This document shows positions 12,964-21,038 of a stretch of 64,000 nucleotides of DNA, piece by piece. Below the pieces are notes generated by a model. The model made no database searches. It was not told the DNA's origin and worked only from the letters and a program-made list of their open reading frames with translations. A program made the position numbers and the translations under genes. The DNA lies in the NCBI GenBank assembly GCA_963715025.1, contig CAVQQQ010000001.1, forward strand, positions 310,001 through 374,000, in the 5' to 3' direction. The stretch is from DASSJT01 sp963715025. GTDB taxonomy: Bacteria; Actinomycetota; Actinomycetes; Actinomycetales; Dermatophilaceae. How positions within the stretch are numbered: the first letter of the stretch is position 1; each line of letters starts with the position of its first letter.

Positions 12964-13731
12964 TCACACAAAGCGCGGCAGGTGGTGCGCCAGCTGGCGG
13001 CCCCACCAAGGCCAGTCGTGGGCCGAGTCGTAGCCCCAGAGGTCCAGCTCGTAGCGAATTCGCTTCTCCCGCAACACCTCGGCGAAAGCTCGCGTCTCCG
13101 AAAGCGACCTCGTCGGCTGTTCCTCGAAGGCCCCCTGCCCGCACACGAGCAGGATGGACAGGCGCTGCCGCAGCCATGCGAGGTGGTCGCCGTGGAGGTT
13201 CCTGACGTATGCCGCGGGGTTGGCGAAGTAGGTCGTGTCACCCGGCGGCCCCCACGACCTGAAGCTGGTGACGTCGTAGTTGCCCGAGAGGCCGATGGCG
13301 AGAGGGGCGAGGTCAGCGCGCTGGAAGGCGAACTGCACCGCGTGGTAGGCCCCCAGCGAGACGCCGACGGTGATCAGCTCGGCGTCACCACCCAGCTGCT
13401 CGAAGATCCACGGGACGGCCTGCTGCTCCAGCCAGGCGTGGTACAGCGCGTGGCGGCGGGCTCGCTCCTCGATGGGGTGATGGTTGGCCGACCAGGTCCA
13501 GTCGTCGAGGCTGTCGACACAGAAGATGCTGGTGCGACCGTCGTGCACCAATCCCCCGATTCCGTCGAGCATGCCGTTGCCGGCGAAGTCCTCAGCCCGC
13601 CCGGCCTCGCTCGGGAACACGAGCACGGGACGGCCCCAGTGGCCGTGGCGCAGGATGGTCAGCCCCTGGTCGGTTCCCGGCACGGGTAGCGTCGCGCGAG
13701 CGGACGGCTCCCGGGGAAAGGGCAGGGGCAT
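12964..13731 (-). CDS. Alpha/beta-hydrolase, COG4947-type esterase
   Basis: 255 aa. Nucleophile elbow GVSLGAYHAVQFA around residue 120 and a C-terminal histidine in GYDSAHDWPWWGRQL. The opening LTILRHGHWGRPVLVFPSEAGRAEDF resembles the uncharacterised COG4947 esterase/lipase group. No signal peptide is visible, so it is probably cytoplasmic. It lies 5 bases after the Fes-like gene and 18 bases before the ATP-grasp gene. A role in releasing or transferring an acyl group made by the ligase is an inference from context only. Confidence 0.75.
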   Translation of the reverse strand: MPLPFPREPSARATLPVPGTDQGLTILRHGHWGRPVLVFPSEAGRAEDFAGNGMLDGIGGLVHDGRTSIFCVDSLDDWTWSANHHPIEERARRHALYHAWLEQQAVPWIFEQLGGDAELITVGVSLGAYHAVQFAFQRADLAPLAIGLSGNYDVTSFRSWGPPGDTTYFANPAAYVRNLHGDHLAWLRQRLSILLVCGQGAFEEQPTRSLSETRAFAEVLREKRIRYELDLWGYDSAHDWPWWGRQLAHHLPRFV

Positions 13732-13736
13732 GGCGC

Positions 13737-14813
13737 CTATCCTTGCCCCTTGCCCCAGACCGTGGTCAAGAGTCGGGTCAAACCGGGGTCCAGGCTGTCG
13801 CGCCAGGCGGTGTAGTTGTGGAGGTCCCGCACCTCGCGGTAGTCGACCTGGTGGCCGGCGTGGGCCAGGGCAGCCGCCATGTCGGCGTTGTTGCGGGCGT
13901 TCTCCTCCAGCGCCCCGCAGGTCATGGCCACGTGTAGCGGGTGCGGTGCCAAGGGTGTGTCCAGGATCGCCGCCACCGCCCGCGAGATGCGCCCGAAGTA
14001 CGTGAACGAGCTCTCCATGCCGTCGTGCCGCGTCTGGAAGAACGATCCCGACTGCGCGAAGACCCCGCCGATCTCCGGTGCACCCCGGAGCCCGACCAGA
14101 AGGGCGGCCAGCCCACCCAGTGAGGTTCCCATGACCACGATCGGCGACCGGACGGCATACGCCCGGCGCAGCTGTCCCATGCCCGCGCGCACCACGGTGC
14201 GGACGTACTGAGGCGACGCCGAGTACCACGCGTCCCGCAGGACCGGCTCGGCCAGTGCCACCCGGTGTGGCGGCAAGGCCCCTGAGTCGATCATCGCCGC
14301 CGAGTACTGGGTCAGCGAGGCGAGCCGGGCGTATTCGGGACCGTCGTGGACGAAGAGCATCGGCATCGGGTCGGTGTCGGAGGCACCTGCCGGCGACCAG
14401 ACCGAGACGGGAACCCCCTGGGCCGTCTCTCCCTCGATGTGGAGCTCGCGGCGGCTGCCGGGCATCGCGGGCGCGTGGAGCCACGCGGGCGGCTGGTAGC
14501 CGGGCATCGCCACCACGGACCGCTCGCCGAACGATGTGGGGACGGTGTCCGGGTTCGCCGGGTCCACCACGGCTTCGACGATGCCCCCGCGCGTGAGGGC
14601 CAGGCGGTACTCGAGCCGGGCCAGCGGCGGCCGAGGGAGTCGGAGCTCCCAGGCGCCGTCGACCCGCTCGAACACTCGACCGCCAGCCACAACCCGGGCG
14701 CAGTCCAGGGCGACGGCGCTGATCACCGGCTTACCGGCCACGTCGGCGTCCGAGAGCCGGAACCGGATGTGGCCGTCCAGCACCTTGGGCGGCGGCACCT
14801 CAGAACAGGGCAC
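13737..14813 (-). CDS. Enterochelin-esterase-like hydrolase (Fes/esterase D fold)
   Basis: 358 aa. The N-terminal beta domain (residues about 10-110, VISAVALDCARVVAGGRVF to PLARLEYRLAL) is of the kind that precedes the hydrolase fold in Fes-like proteins. The esterase domain starts near PVSVWSPAGASDTDPMPMLF. Nucleophile in VVMGTSLGGLAALLVGLR, probable catalytic His in VRDLHNYTAWRDSL. Fes-type enzymes hydrolyse siderophore esters, but no siderophore or uptake gene is nearby, so that function should not be assumed. The start overlaps the preceding thioredoxin-like gene by 14 bases, which argues for co-expression with it. Confidence 0.8.
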   Translation of the reverse strand: MPCSEVPPPKVLDGHIRFRLSDADVAGKPVISAVALDCARVVAGGRVFERVDGAWELRLPRPPLARLEYRLALTRGGIVEAVVDPANPDTVPTSFGERSVVAMPGYQPPAWLHAPAMPGSRRELHIEGETAQGVPVSVWSPAGASDTDPMPMLFVHDGPEYARLASLTQYSAAMIDSGALPPHRVALAEPVLRDAWYSASPQYVRTVVRAGMGQLRRAYAVRSPIVVMGTSLGGLAALLVGLRGAPEIGGVFAQSGSFFQTRHDGMESSFTYFGRISRAVAAILDTPLAPHPLHVAMTCGALEENARNNADMAAALAHAGHQVDYREVRDLHNYTAWRDSLDPGLTRLLTTVWGKGQG

Positions 14814-15819
14814 TCATGAGCGCGGTGCGCGCCTTGCGCACGCGCTCGTCGTGGCTACCCACAACGGAGAACAGCTCGAGGAGATGGGTGCGGGCCTGCT
14901 CGCGCTCGTCGCCGGCGGTGGCCTTGACGATCTCGATCAGCCGCCCGAAGGCGTCTTCGACGTGGCCGCCCAGGACGTCGAGGTCGGCCACCATGATGGC
15001 GGCGTCGACGTCCTGGGGGTGGGCGGCCGCGGCAGCGCGGGCCGCCGCGAGGTCCACGCCCTTGGTGCGGCGCATCAGGCCGACGTGGGCGAGCCCGAGC
15101 TGGGCGTCGGTGTCCGCAGGGTTCTGCTTGAGGGCCTGCTCGTATGCCGCGGCCGCGCCATCGAGGTCGTCACGCTCGATCGCGTCGAACGCCGCCTGGT
15201 GGAGCGGGGGCAGTTCGGGCTCGGCGTCCTCGTCGGCGCCCTCGGGCACACCGGAGCCGGCGATCTCGACGCGCCCGGCGATGCCGTACTGGACGGCAAG
15301 CTTGAGCAGCTCGTCGAGGTACGCGCCAACCTGCTCCGCGGGCTGGATGCCGGCGAAGAGGGGCACCGGCTGGCCCTGGACGAGGCCGAGCGTCATGGGG
15401 ACCGACTGGACCTGGAAGGCACGCAGGAGGCCTGGGTTGGCGTCGACGTTGACGGAGACGACCTGGACCCGCCCCTCCAGGGCCGCTGCCGTGCTGATGA
15501 CCACCTGGAGGAAGTCGCCGGACTGAGGCAGCGCGGCCGACCAGAGGACAACCACGGAGGGCACCCGGATGGACGCGTTGACGACTTCGGTGAAGTTGGC
15601 GTCGGTGCCCTCGACCACGAGGCCACTGACTCCAGGGCGAGCGGCACCGGTAGCTGTGGTTGACGGGGGGCTCGCGGCGCCCGTGGCGCCAGTGGGGCCG
15701 GCGCTGGCCGCACCGCGCTCTCCGGCGGCTGCCCTCCCCCCGGTCGACAGTCCGGTGAGGTCCACAGCACCCCGCGAGGCGGACCCGCTGATGGGCTGGT
15801 CTGCTGGCTGGTCAGTCAT
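14800..15819 (-). CDS. Thioredoxin-fold/TPR protein lacking redox cysteines (CnoX/YbbN-like)
   Basis: 339 aa from the ATG at 15819. GGGAGA sits about 9 bases before this ATG; another ATG at 15837 lacks a good site. A low-complexity Ala/Gly/Ser/Thr region (residues 1-65) precedes a thioredoxin fold around 70-175. Where thioredoxin has WCxxC this protein has WSAALPQS, so it cannot do dithiol exchange. Residues 195-335 look like TPR-type helices (AAFDAIERDDLDGAAAAYEQ). E. coli CnoX also combines Trx and TPR parts and works as a chaperone; a protein-holding role is the best guess. First gene of the esterase/ATP-grasp operon. Confidence 0.8.
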   Translation of the reverse strand: MTDQPADQPISGSASRGAVDLTGLSTGGRAAAGERGAASAGPTGATGAASPPSTTATGAARPGVSGLVVEGTDANFTEVVNASIRVPSVVVLWSAALPQSGDFLQVVISTAAALEGRVQVVSVNVDANPGLLRAFQVQSVPMTLGLVQGQPVPLFAGIQPAEQVGAYLDELLKLAVQYGIAGRVEIAGSGVPEGADEDAEPELPPLHQAAFDAIERDDLDGAAAAYEQALKQNPADTDAQLGLAHVGLMRRTKGVDLAAARAAAAAHPQDVDAAIMVADLDVLGGHVEDAFGRLIEIVKATAGDEREQARTHLLELFSVVGSHDERVRKARTALMSALF

Positions 15820-15842
15820 GGACGGATTCTCTCCCATCAGGG

Positions 15843-16868
15843 TTACGAGCCGGTGGCCGAGATCAGCTGTTCATCGGCAGCCACCATCGCGGCCTTGCCC
15901 TGCGGCGGCACGGTGAAGACCACCGACTCGTAGGTGGCGATGGTCGCGCTCTTGGTCAGCTTCTTCTTCTTGAGCAGCCGGGCGAGGTCGGCACTCGGGG
16001 CGAGCGCCTTGCCCTTGGGCTTGAGCTTGAGGGTGTCGGTGCGCTTCATCAGGCCGAACACGACGACACCCCCGCTGCGCAGCCGCAACGAGAAGAACTG
16101 TTTCGGGTCGACCACGTGCTTCTGGGTGAACGCGGCGAGCGAGCCCAGCGCCTTGGCCTGCGCCGCGGCGTTTCGGCGGAGCACCGTGGCGAACTGGTCG
16201 GAGCCGAGGTCGAAGTGCTCGGGCGCCTTGGGCTTCGGGTAGGCGACGGCGGCGGCATACTCGGTGAGCAGGGCACCCGGCTGGCCGACCAGGTCCTTGG
16301 TGTCCGGGTTGACCGCCGACCCGGCAGCGAATGCATCCAGTGCCGGCACGCTTGCTCCCGGCTGCATCGTGGCAGCTGCCGCGAGCTTGAACTGGCTGTT
16401 GGCGTCCTCGCACAGGAGCAGGCTGAGTGTCTGGCCACCGTCGGCGCTCGTGGTCTCGACGAACATCGCCCGCGGCCATGAGCGCCCGCGCGACACGGCG
16501 AGCACCCTGGGCGCGGCAGGCTTCTGGACTGGCGCTCCCGTGGGGGCGCTGGCAGGGGGGAGCCTTGCGGCCGCTGTGGCGAGGGCGAGCGCAGAGCCCG
16601 TCAGGACAGCAGCGCGCTGCTTGTCGCCCTCGGCTCCTGGGACGGAATTCGCTGCCGCTGCGGCATTCAGCACGCGGCCTGCGATCGCCTGGGCGCCTGC
16701 GACCGAGAGCGGCGCAGCGGTTGTAACCTCCGGCGGCGCGTCGTGGACGCCCACCATGGTGTTGCCCAGCCCGCAGCCGGAGAGGCCGACTGCGGCCGCG
16801 GCCACGAGGGCAGCCAGCGAGATCGAGCGGCTCCGACGGGGTGCAGTGGTGCTCCTCGGAGGCGTCAT
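15843..16868 (-). CDS. Lipoprotein of unknown function
   Basis: 341 aa, start MTPPRSTTAPRRSRSISLAA. The signal sequence ends in a clear lipobox (AAAAVGLSGCG, Cys at about residue 32), so the mature protein is lipid-anchored outside the membrane. The mature part is Ala-rich with few recognisable motifs; I do not recognise the family. A Lys-rich stretch (LLKKKKLTKSATIATYESVV) lies near the C-terminus. The start overlaps the stop of the upstream membrane-protein gene by four bases (ATGA), so the two are translationally coupled and probably act together at the cell surface. Confidence 0.8.
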   Translation of the reverse strand: MTPPRSTTAPRRSRSISLAALVAAAAVGLSGCGLGNTMVGVHDAPPEVTTAAPLSVAGAQAIAGRVLNAAAAANSVPGAEGDKQRAAVLTGSALALATAAARLPPASAPTGAPVQKPAAPRVLAVSRGRSWPRAMFVETTSADGGQTLSLLLCEDANSQFKLAAAATMQPGASVPALDAFAAGSAVNPDTKDLVGQPGALLTEYAAAVAYPKPKAPEHFDLGSDQFATVLRRNAAAQAKALGSLAAFTQKHVVDPKQFFSLRLRSGGVVVFGLMKRTDTLKLKPKGKALAPSADLARLLKKKKLTKSATIATYESVVFTVPPQGKAAMVAADEQLISATGS

Positions 16869-17794
16869 CGCGGCGTGTCCTCTCCCTTGGCCGCGGCTCG
16901 CCTCGGCTGATAGCCCCGGCTGGGCCTCCCGGCGGCCCGGCTCGGCCGCCCGGGCGCCGGGCTGGGCCGCTCGCCCGTATAGCTCGGCCGCTCGGTGGCG
17001 CGTCCCGGCGGCTCGGTGGCCCGTCCCGGGGTGTCGGAGGCGCGTCCCGGGGTGTCGGAGGCGCGTCCCGGGGTGTCGGAGGCGCGTCCCGGCGTGTCGG
17101 CACCCCGGTTCGGCCCCTCGGTGCGACCGTGTGCCCCAACGGCTCGCCCTCGGGCGCGGCGCGATTCCCCCTCGGGTGCGAGCGACTCCCAGGAGCCGGG
17201 TGGCCGTCCCGCCGTGATCGCAATCGTGACCCCGGCCACCGCCAACAGGAGGCCGCTCAGTGCGGCAAGGAGGGACTGCACGAACCAGGTCTTCTTCCCC
17301 AACGAGAGGGTGACCGAGTCGACCTTTCCGCCGTCTCCGGTGATCACCACCGTTTCGGGTGCGCTGGCCTGCAGGAGAGTCACGGCAGCACTGCCCTTCC
17401 CGATGGCCTGCTGGCGCCACAGGTCCGCATGAACCAACTCGGGTGCGGCGCCGGATCCGTCCCGCCTCGACAGGAGGGCCCAGTCGCGAACCGATACTCC
17501 GTCGACGACGGTCAGGGCCCCCTTGTCGACCGCCGAACGCGCGTCCGTGGGGGCGGCCACGCCGATCCACACCCCAGCACCGCCAGCTGCCCGGGCCCGG
17601 ATGGTCACGGGAAGGGCGACCCGGTTGACCACGCCCGGACCGATCACGACGGGTCCGTCCTCGCCGGGCCGCAGCGTGAACGTGGCGGTCCCGCTGGTTC
17701 CCAGGTGGACGGTGAACCAGGCGCCCACGACACACAGGCCCAGCCCGACCAGGGCGAGGACTGCGCCGAGGGCACGCTTGGCAGGGGTTGGCAC
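16865..17794 (-). CDS. Membrane protein with heptapeptide-repeat Pro/Arg-rich tail
   Basis: 309 aa from a GTG at 17794, supported by AAGGAAG about 5 bases upstream. A transmembrane helix at residues about 8-30 (ALGAVLALVGLGLCVVGAWF) and another near 175-200 (LLAALSGLLLAVAGVTIAI) enclose an extracytoplasmic domain. The cytoplasmic tail of about 110 residues is highly basic and proline-rich. It contains five tandem copies of a seven-residue unit, D/E-T/P-P-G-R-A-S/T. Function unknown. Coupled to the downstream lipoprotein. Confidence 0.75.
   Translation of the reverse strand: MPTPAKRALGAVLALVGLGLCVVGAWFTVHLGTSGTATFTLRPGEDGPVVIGPGVVNRVALPVTIRARAAGGAGVWIGVAAPTDARSAVDKGALTVVDGVSVRDWALLSRRDGSGAAPELVHADLWRQQAIGKGSAAVTLLQASAPETVVITGDGGKVDSVTLSLGKKTWFVQSLLAALSGLLLAVAGVTIAITAGRPPGSWESLAPEGESRRARGRAVGAHGRTEGPNRGADTPGRASDTPGRASDTPGRASDTPGRATEPPGRATERPSYTGERPSPAPGRPSRAAGRPSRGYQPRRAAAKGEDTPR
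17022..17105. repeat. Four tandem 21-bp repeats inside the membrane-protein gene
   Basis: Units at 17022, 17043, 17064 and 17085 are nearly identical (CGTCCCGGGGTGTCGG core). Two degenerate copies lie just before, from about 16990. They encode the PGRA heptapeptides on the minus strand. Being a multiple of three, copy number can change without a frameshift. Confidence 0.85.
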
Positions 17795-17999
17795 AGCTGC
17801 TTCCTTACGTGAGACAGCCGGGGGGACACAGCGCGCCCTCCGGAGTGACCCTCCACAATGGCAAAGAGGACGCTGAGTCCCAAATCCCAGGGGTGACGTG
17901 TGACCGCCGCGACAACGACGAGTGGGGCCAAGTCTGGCGGTTGACGACCGCGCACGGGGGCTTTCGCCCGCGACAGGTTCCCGAGCGGCCGCAGGAGAG

Positions 18000-19751
18000 T
18001 CAGAACCGCGCAGGCTCCCTGTAGGTGCCCCATTCGTCCCGCAGGGCATTGCAGATCTCGCCCAGCGTGGCCTCGGCGCGCACCGCATCCAGCATGGCCG
18101 GGACGAGGTTGTCCGTCGTCCGGGCGACACGGCGCATTTCCTCGAGCGAACGAGCCACGCCCGCAGCGTCCCGGGTGCCCCTGCGCTCGCTGATCACGGC
18201 CACCTGCTCGCGCTCGACCTCGTGACTGACCCTCAGGATCTCCAGCTCGTGGCTCACAGACTCGGTGTGGCAGTTGACCCCGACCACCTTCTTGTCGCCC
18301 TTCTCGAGAGCCACCTGGTACTGGAACGCGGCGTCGGCAGTCTCCGCCATGAACCAGCCCTCCTCGATGCCGCGCAAGATCCCCGAGGTCATCGGCCACA
18401 CCCGGCTCTCGGACTTCCCGACGTTCTCGCGCACGACCTGAGCCAGGCCGGCCGTGTCCCTGGCCGTCAGCGTGGTCGTTCCCATCGCGAGGATGCGGTC
18501 GAAGATCTGCTCTGCCTCGGCCTCGATCTTGTCGGTAAGGGCCTCGACGTACCACGACCCTCCGAGCGGATCCGCGACGTTGACGACGCCGGTCTCCTCC
18601 ATGAGCACCTGCTGGGTGCGCAGCGCGATCTCGGCGGCCTGCTCGCTCGGCAGGGCCAGGGTCTCATCGAGTGCGTTGGTGTGGAGGCTGTTGGTGCCGC
18701 CCAGCACCGCGGCCAGAGCCTCGACCGCTGTGCGAACAACGTTGTTGTAGGGCTGCTGGGCAGTCAGCGAGACGCCGGCCGTCTGGGTGTGGAACCGGAG
18801 CCACTGGGCCTTCTCAGTCCGTGCCCCGTAGACGTCGCGCATCCACCGCGCCCAGATCCGGCGCGCCGCACGGAACTTGGCGATCTCCTCGAAGAAGTCG
18901 ATGTGGCTGTCGAAGAAGAAGGACAGGCCCGGGGCAAAGGTCTCGATGTCGAGCCCGCGTGACAGCCCGAGCTCGACGTACCCGAACCCGTCGGCGAGGG
19001 TGAAGGCCAGCTCCTGTGCGGCGGTCGCCCCGGCCTCGCGGATGTGATAGCCGGACACCGAGAGCGGCTTGTAGTCAGGGATGTTCTCGGCGCAGTACTC
19101 CATGAGGTCGCCGATGAGCCGCAGGTGTGGCTCGGGCGCGAACAGCCACTCCTTCTGGGCGATGTACTCCTTGAAGATGTCGGTCTGCAGCGTGCCGTTG
19201 AGAACGCCGGGGTTGACGCCCTGGCGCTCGGCCGCCACGAGGTACATGCAGAAGACGGGCACGGCCGGGCCCGAGATCGTCATCGACGTCGTCACGTCGC
19301 CGAGGGGGATGTCCTTGAACAGCACATCCATGTCCACGGCCGAGTCGATCGCCACCCCGCAGTGGCCCACCTCGCCGACGGACAGCGGCTCGTCGGAGTC
19401 GCGGCCCATCAGCGTCGGCATGTCGAACGCCACCGACAGGCCGCCGCCACCCCGGGCCAGGATCATCTTGTACCGTTCGTTGGTCTGGACCGCGTTGCCG
19501 AACCCGGCGAACTGCCGGATGGTCCACGTGCGGCCCCGGTAGCCCGTCGGGTAGAGCCCGCGGGTGAACGGGAACTCACCCGGCCAGCCGATCCGCTCGG
19601 GCGCCTCCGATCCGTCCGTAGGCCCGTAGACCGGGTCGACCTCCATGCCCGACAGCGTTGTGAAGTCGGCGTCGCGCACCTGGCCGCGCTCTGCGGCAGC
19701 GTCGTAGCGGGCCTGCCAGCGGGCAGCGGCACTGTCGGGGGTCTGCGTCAT
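18000..19751 (-). CDS. Acyl-CoA mutase large subunit, isobutyryl-CoA-mutase-like
   Basis: 583 aa, methylmalonyl-CoA-mutase superfamily, catalytic TIM-barrel subunit only. FTRGLYPTGYRGRTWTIRQF, GGLSVAFDMPTLMGRDSDEP, TTSMTISGPAVPVFCMYLV and HTQTAGVSLTAQQPYNN are typical. The cobalamin-binding domain (DxHxxG) is absent, so it needs a separate small subunit that is not in this window. LYPTGYRGR replaces the TMY segment of true methylmalonyl-CoA mutase and resembles what I recall of Streptomyces IcmA-type proteins, so a branched or C4 substrate is likelier than methylmalonyl-CoA. Preceded by a MarR gene and a palindromic operator. Confidence 0.85.
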   Translation of the reverse strand: MTQTPDSAAARWQARYDAAAERGQVRDADFTTLSGMEVDPVYGPTDGSEAPERIGWPGEFPFTRGLYPTGYRGRTWTIRQFAGFGNAVQTNERYKMILARGGGGLSVAFDMPTLMGRDSDEPLSVGEVGHCGVAIDSAVDMDVLFKDIPLGDVTTSMTISGPAVPVFCMYLVAAERQGVNPGVLNGTLQTDIFKEYIAQKEWLFAPEPHLRLIGDLMEYCAENIPDYKPLSVSGYHIREAGATAAQELAFTLADGFGYVELGLSRGLDIETFAPGLSFFFDSHIDFFEEIAKFRAARRIWARWMRDVYGARTEKAQWLRFHTQTAGVSLTAQQPYNNVVRTAVEALAAVLGGTNSLHTNALDETLALPSEQAAEIALRTQQVLMEETGVVNVADPLGGSWYVEALTDKIEAEAEQIFDRILAMGTTTLTARDTAGLAQVVRENVGKSESRVWPMTSGILRGIEEGWFMAETADAAFQYQVALEKGDKKVVGVNCHTESVSHELEILRVSHEVEREQVAVISERRGTRDAAGVARSLEEMRRVARTTDNLVPAMLDAVRAEATLGEICNALRDEWGTYREPARF

Positions 19752-19760
19752 GCCCCCAAT

Positions 19761-19780
19761 TTACTAGGACGTCCTACTAA
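19761..19780. promoter_or_regulatory. Palindromic operator, probably for the adjacent MarR protein
   Basis: TAGGACGTCCTA (19765-19776) is a perfect 12-bp palindrome and the flanks extend it to 20 bp with one mismatched pair. It ends about 10 bases before the mutase start codon, so a bound repressor would block the start region. MarR proteins usually bind dyads of this size. Confidence 0.65.
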
Positions 19781-19796
19781 ATGCCACTCCGCCCGG

Positions 19797-20312
19797 TCAC
19801 GCGTCGAAGTCGTGCGCGGCGACTCGCACCTTGCGCAGCAGCTCGAAGAGCTGCGCGTGCTCCTCGTCAGTCAGCATGCCGAGGCCGAAACGGCAGGCCT
19901 CGAGGTCGGCCGTAGCCGCCTCCATGGCCTCGCGGCCGGCGTCAGTGATCACCGCGAGGGTGCCTCGGCCGTCGTCCGGGTTGGGCACCCGCTCCACGAA
20001 TCCCTGTCCGGCGAGCCGCTGGATGATGTTGGTTGCGCTCGTGGGGTGGACCATGAGCCGCTGGCCGATCTTCGACATGCTGAGGCTGCCGCCGCGGCTG
20101 AAGGCCAGCAGCACGAGTGCCTCATACCTCGCGAAGGTGAGGTCGTGCTTGCCGACGATGGCGTCGAAGTCGGTGATGAGCACCTGCTGGACGCGCATGA
20201 TCGAGGTCGCCGTGGCCATCGCCTCGGACTCCGACTGGCTCCCCCACCGCCGACGCCAGAGCTCGGCGGCCCGGAAAATGGGGTCGAACGGGAGGCGGAT
20301 CGGCTGTGGCAC
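19797..20312 (-). CDS. MarR-family transcriptional regulator
   Basis: 171 aa. A winged helix-turn-helix spans about residues 55-125 (FARYEALVLLAFSRGGSLSMSKIGQRLMV, then NIIQRLAGQGFVERVPNPDDGRGTLAVIT, which contains the wing with its D-x-R motif). The helices at both ends would form the dimer. GTG start at 20312; TAAGTT at 20319-20324 lies 6 bases upstream, so the mRNA may be leaderless. It is 45 bases upstream of the acyl-CoA mutase and probably controls it, perhaps sensing an acyl-CoA. That ligand is an inference. Confidence 0.9.
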   Translation of the reverse strand: MPQPIRLPFDPIFRAAELWRRRWGSQSESEAMATATSIMRVQQVLITDFDAIVGKHDLTFARYEALVLLAFSRGGSLSMSKIGQRLMVHPTSATNIIQRLAGQGFVERVPNPDDGRGTLAVITDAGREAMEAATADLEACRFGLGMLTDEEHAQLFELLRKVRVAAHDFDA

Positions 20313-20318
20313 GCGCCA

Positions 20319-20324
20319 AACTTA
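20319..20324 (-). promoter_or_regulatory. Putative -10 box of the MarR gene (leaderless)
   Basis: TAAGTT on the minus strand, 6 bases before the GTG start. Confidence 0.4.
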
Positions 20325-20366
20325 GCCGGGTCGCTCCGTCGGCGGCTCCTGCCGCGGCCAACTGGC

Positions 20367-21038
20367 TCAGCGCAGCAGCCCGAGGATCCCGTCGTCGAGG
20401 CGCACCTCGTGGTCGCAGACGGCGGCCGCCTCCGGGTCGTGCGTTGACATGACCACCGCGGCACCGCGGCTGGCCTGCGCGCGGAGCAGGGTCAGAACGC
20501 GTTCGCGGTTCTCGTGGTCGAGTTCCGAGGTCGGCTCGTCGGCGAGGAGCACAGGGGCGTCCATCGCGAGACCGCGGGCCACGGCGACCCGTTGCTGCTG
20601 GCCGCCCGAGAGCTCCTCCACCAGGTGCCTCCACGACTCACCGAGCCCCACGGCGTCGAGGACCTCCCGGCTGCGCCGGTCGGCCTCGCCGGATGGAATG
20701 CCGGCGGCGAGCAGCGGCACCAGGATGTTCTCGTATGCCGTGAGCATGGCTGCGAGCCCATTGCCCTGCGGGATCAGGGCGACGCCCCGGCTCACGGCCA
20801 TCTCGCGGCCCATGACTGGAGCGCCGCCCACCGCCACGGAGCCCCCGGCGAGCTCGACCGCGCCCGCGATGGCCCACAGGAGGCTCGACTTGCCCGCTCC
20901 GGAGTGGCCCGTCACCGCCAGCACCTCGCCCGGCTCTGCTCGCAGGGTCGCGTCGCGGACCGCAGTGACCGTGCCATAGGCGACCGTGACCCCCACGACC
21001 TCCACGGCGGTGCCCGGCGCAGGGCCGAGGACGGTCAT
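20367..21038 (-). CDS. ABC transporter ATPase (MacB/LolD type), canonical
   Basis: 223 aa. Walker A GHSGAGKSS (about residue 42), signature LSGGQQQRVAVARGLA, Walker B VLLADEPTSELD, and the H-loop STHDPEAA near the C-terminus. It would power the FtsX-like permease encoded two genes upstream in the same operon. Its start overlaps the stop of the other ATPase (ATGA at 21035-21038). All catalytic motifs are intact, in contrast to its partner. Confidence 0.9.
   Translation of the reverse strand: MTVLGPAPGTAVEVVGVTVAYGTVTAVRDATLRAEPGEVLAVTGHSGAGKSSLLWAIAGAVELAGGSVAVGGAPVMGREMAVSRGVALIPQGNGLAAMLTAYENILVPLLAAGIPSGEADRRSREVLDAVGLGESWRHLVEELSGGQQQRVAVARGLAMDAPVLLADEPTSELDHENRERVLTLLRAQASRGAAVVMSTHDPEAAAVCDHEVRLDDGILGLLR

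Noticed and set aside
11677..13689. Long open frame (670 aa) on the plus strand
   Set aside because: It is antisense to the ATP-grasp and COG4947 genes and has the Val/Leu/Gly/Arg-rich composition of reverse-strand frames in GC-rich DNA. Both minus-strand genes have real motifs.
12964..14813. Siderophore (enterobactin) utilisation function from the Fes-like gene
   Set aside because: No siderophore synthesis, uptake or iron-box sequence accompanies it; the fold alone does not establish that substrate.
17022..17105. Repeats resembling a short CRISPR array
   Set aside because: Units are contiguous 21-bp direct repeats with no spacers, in frame within a protein gene, and no cas genes are near.
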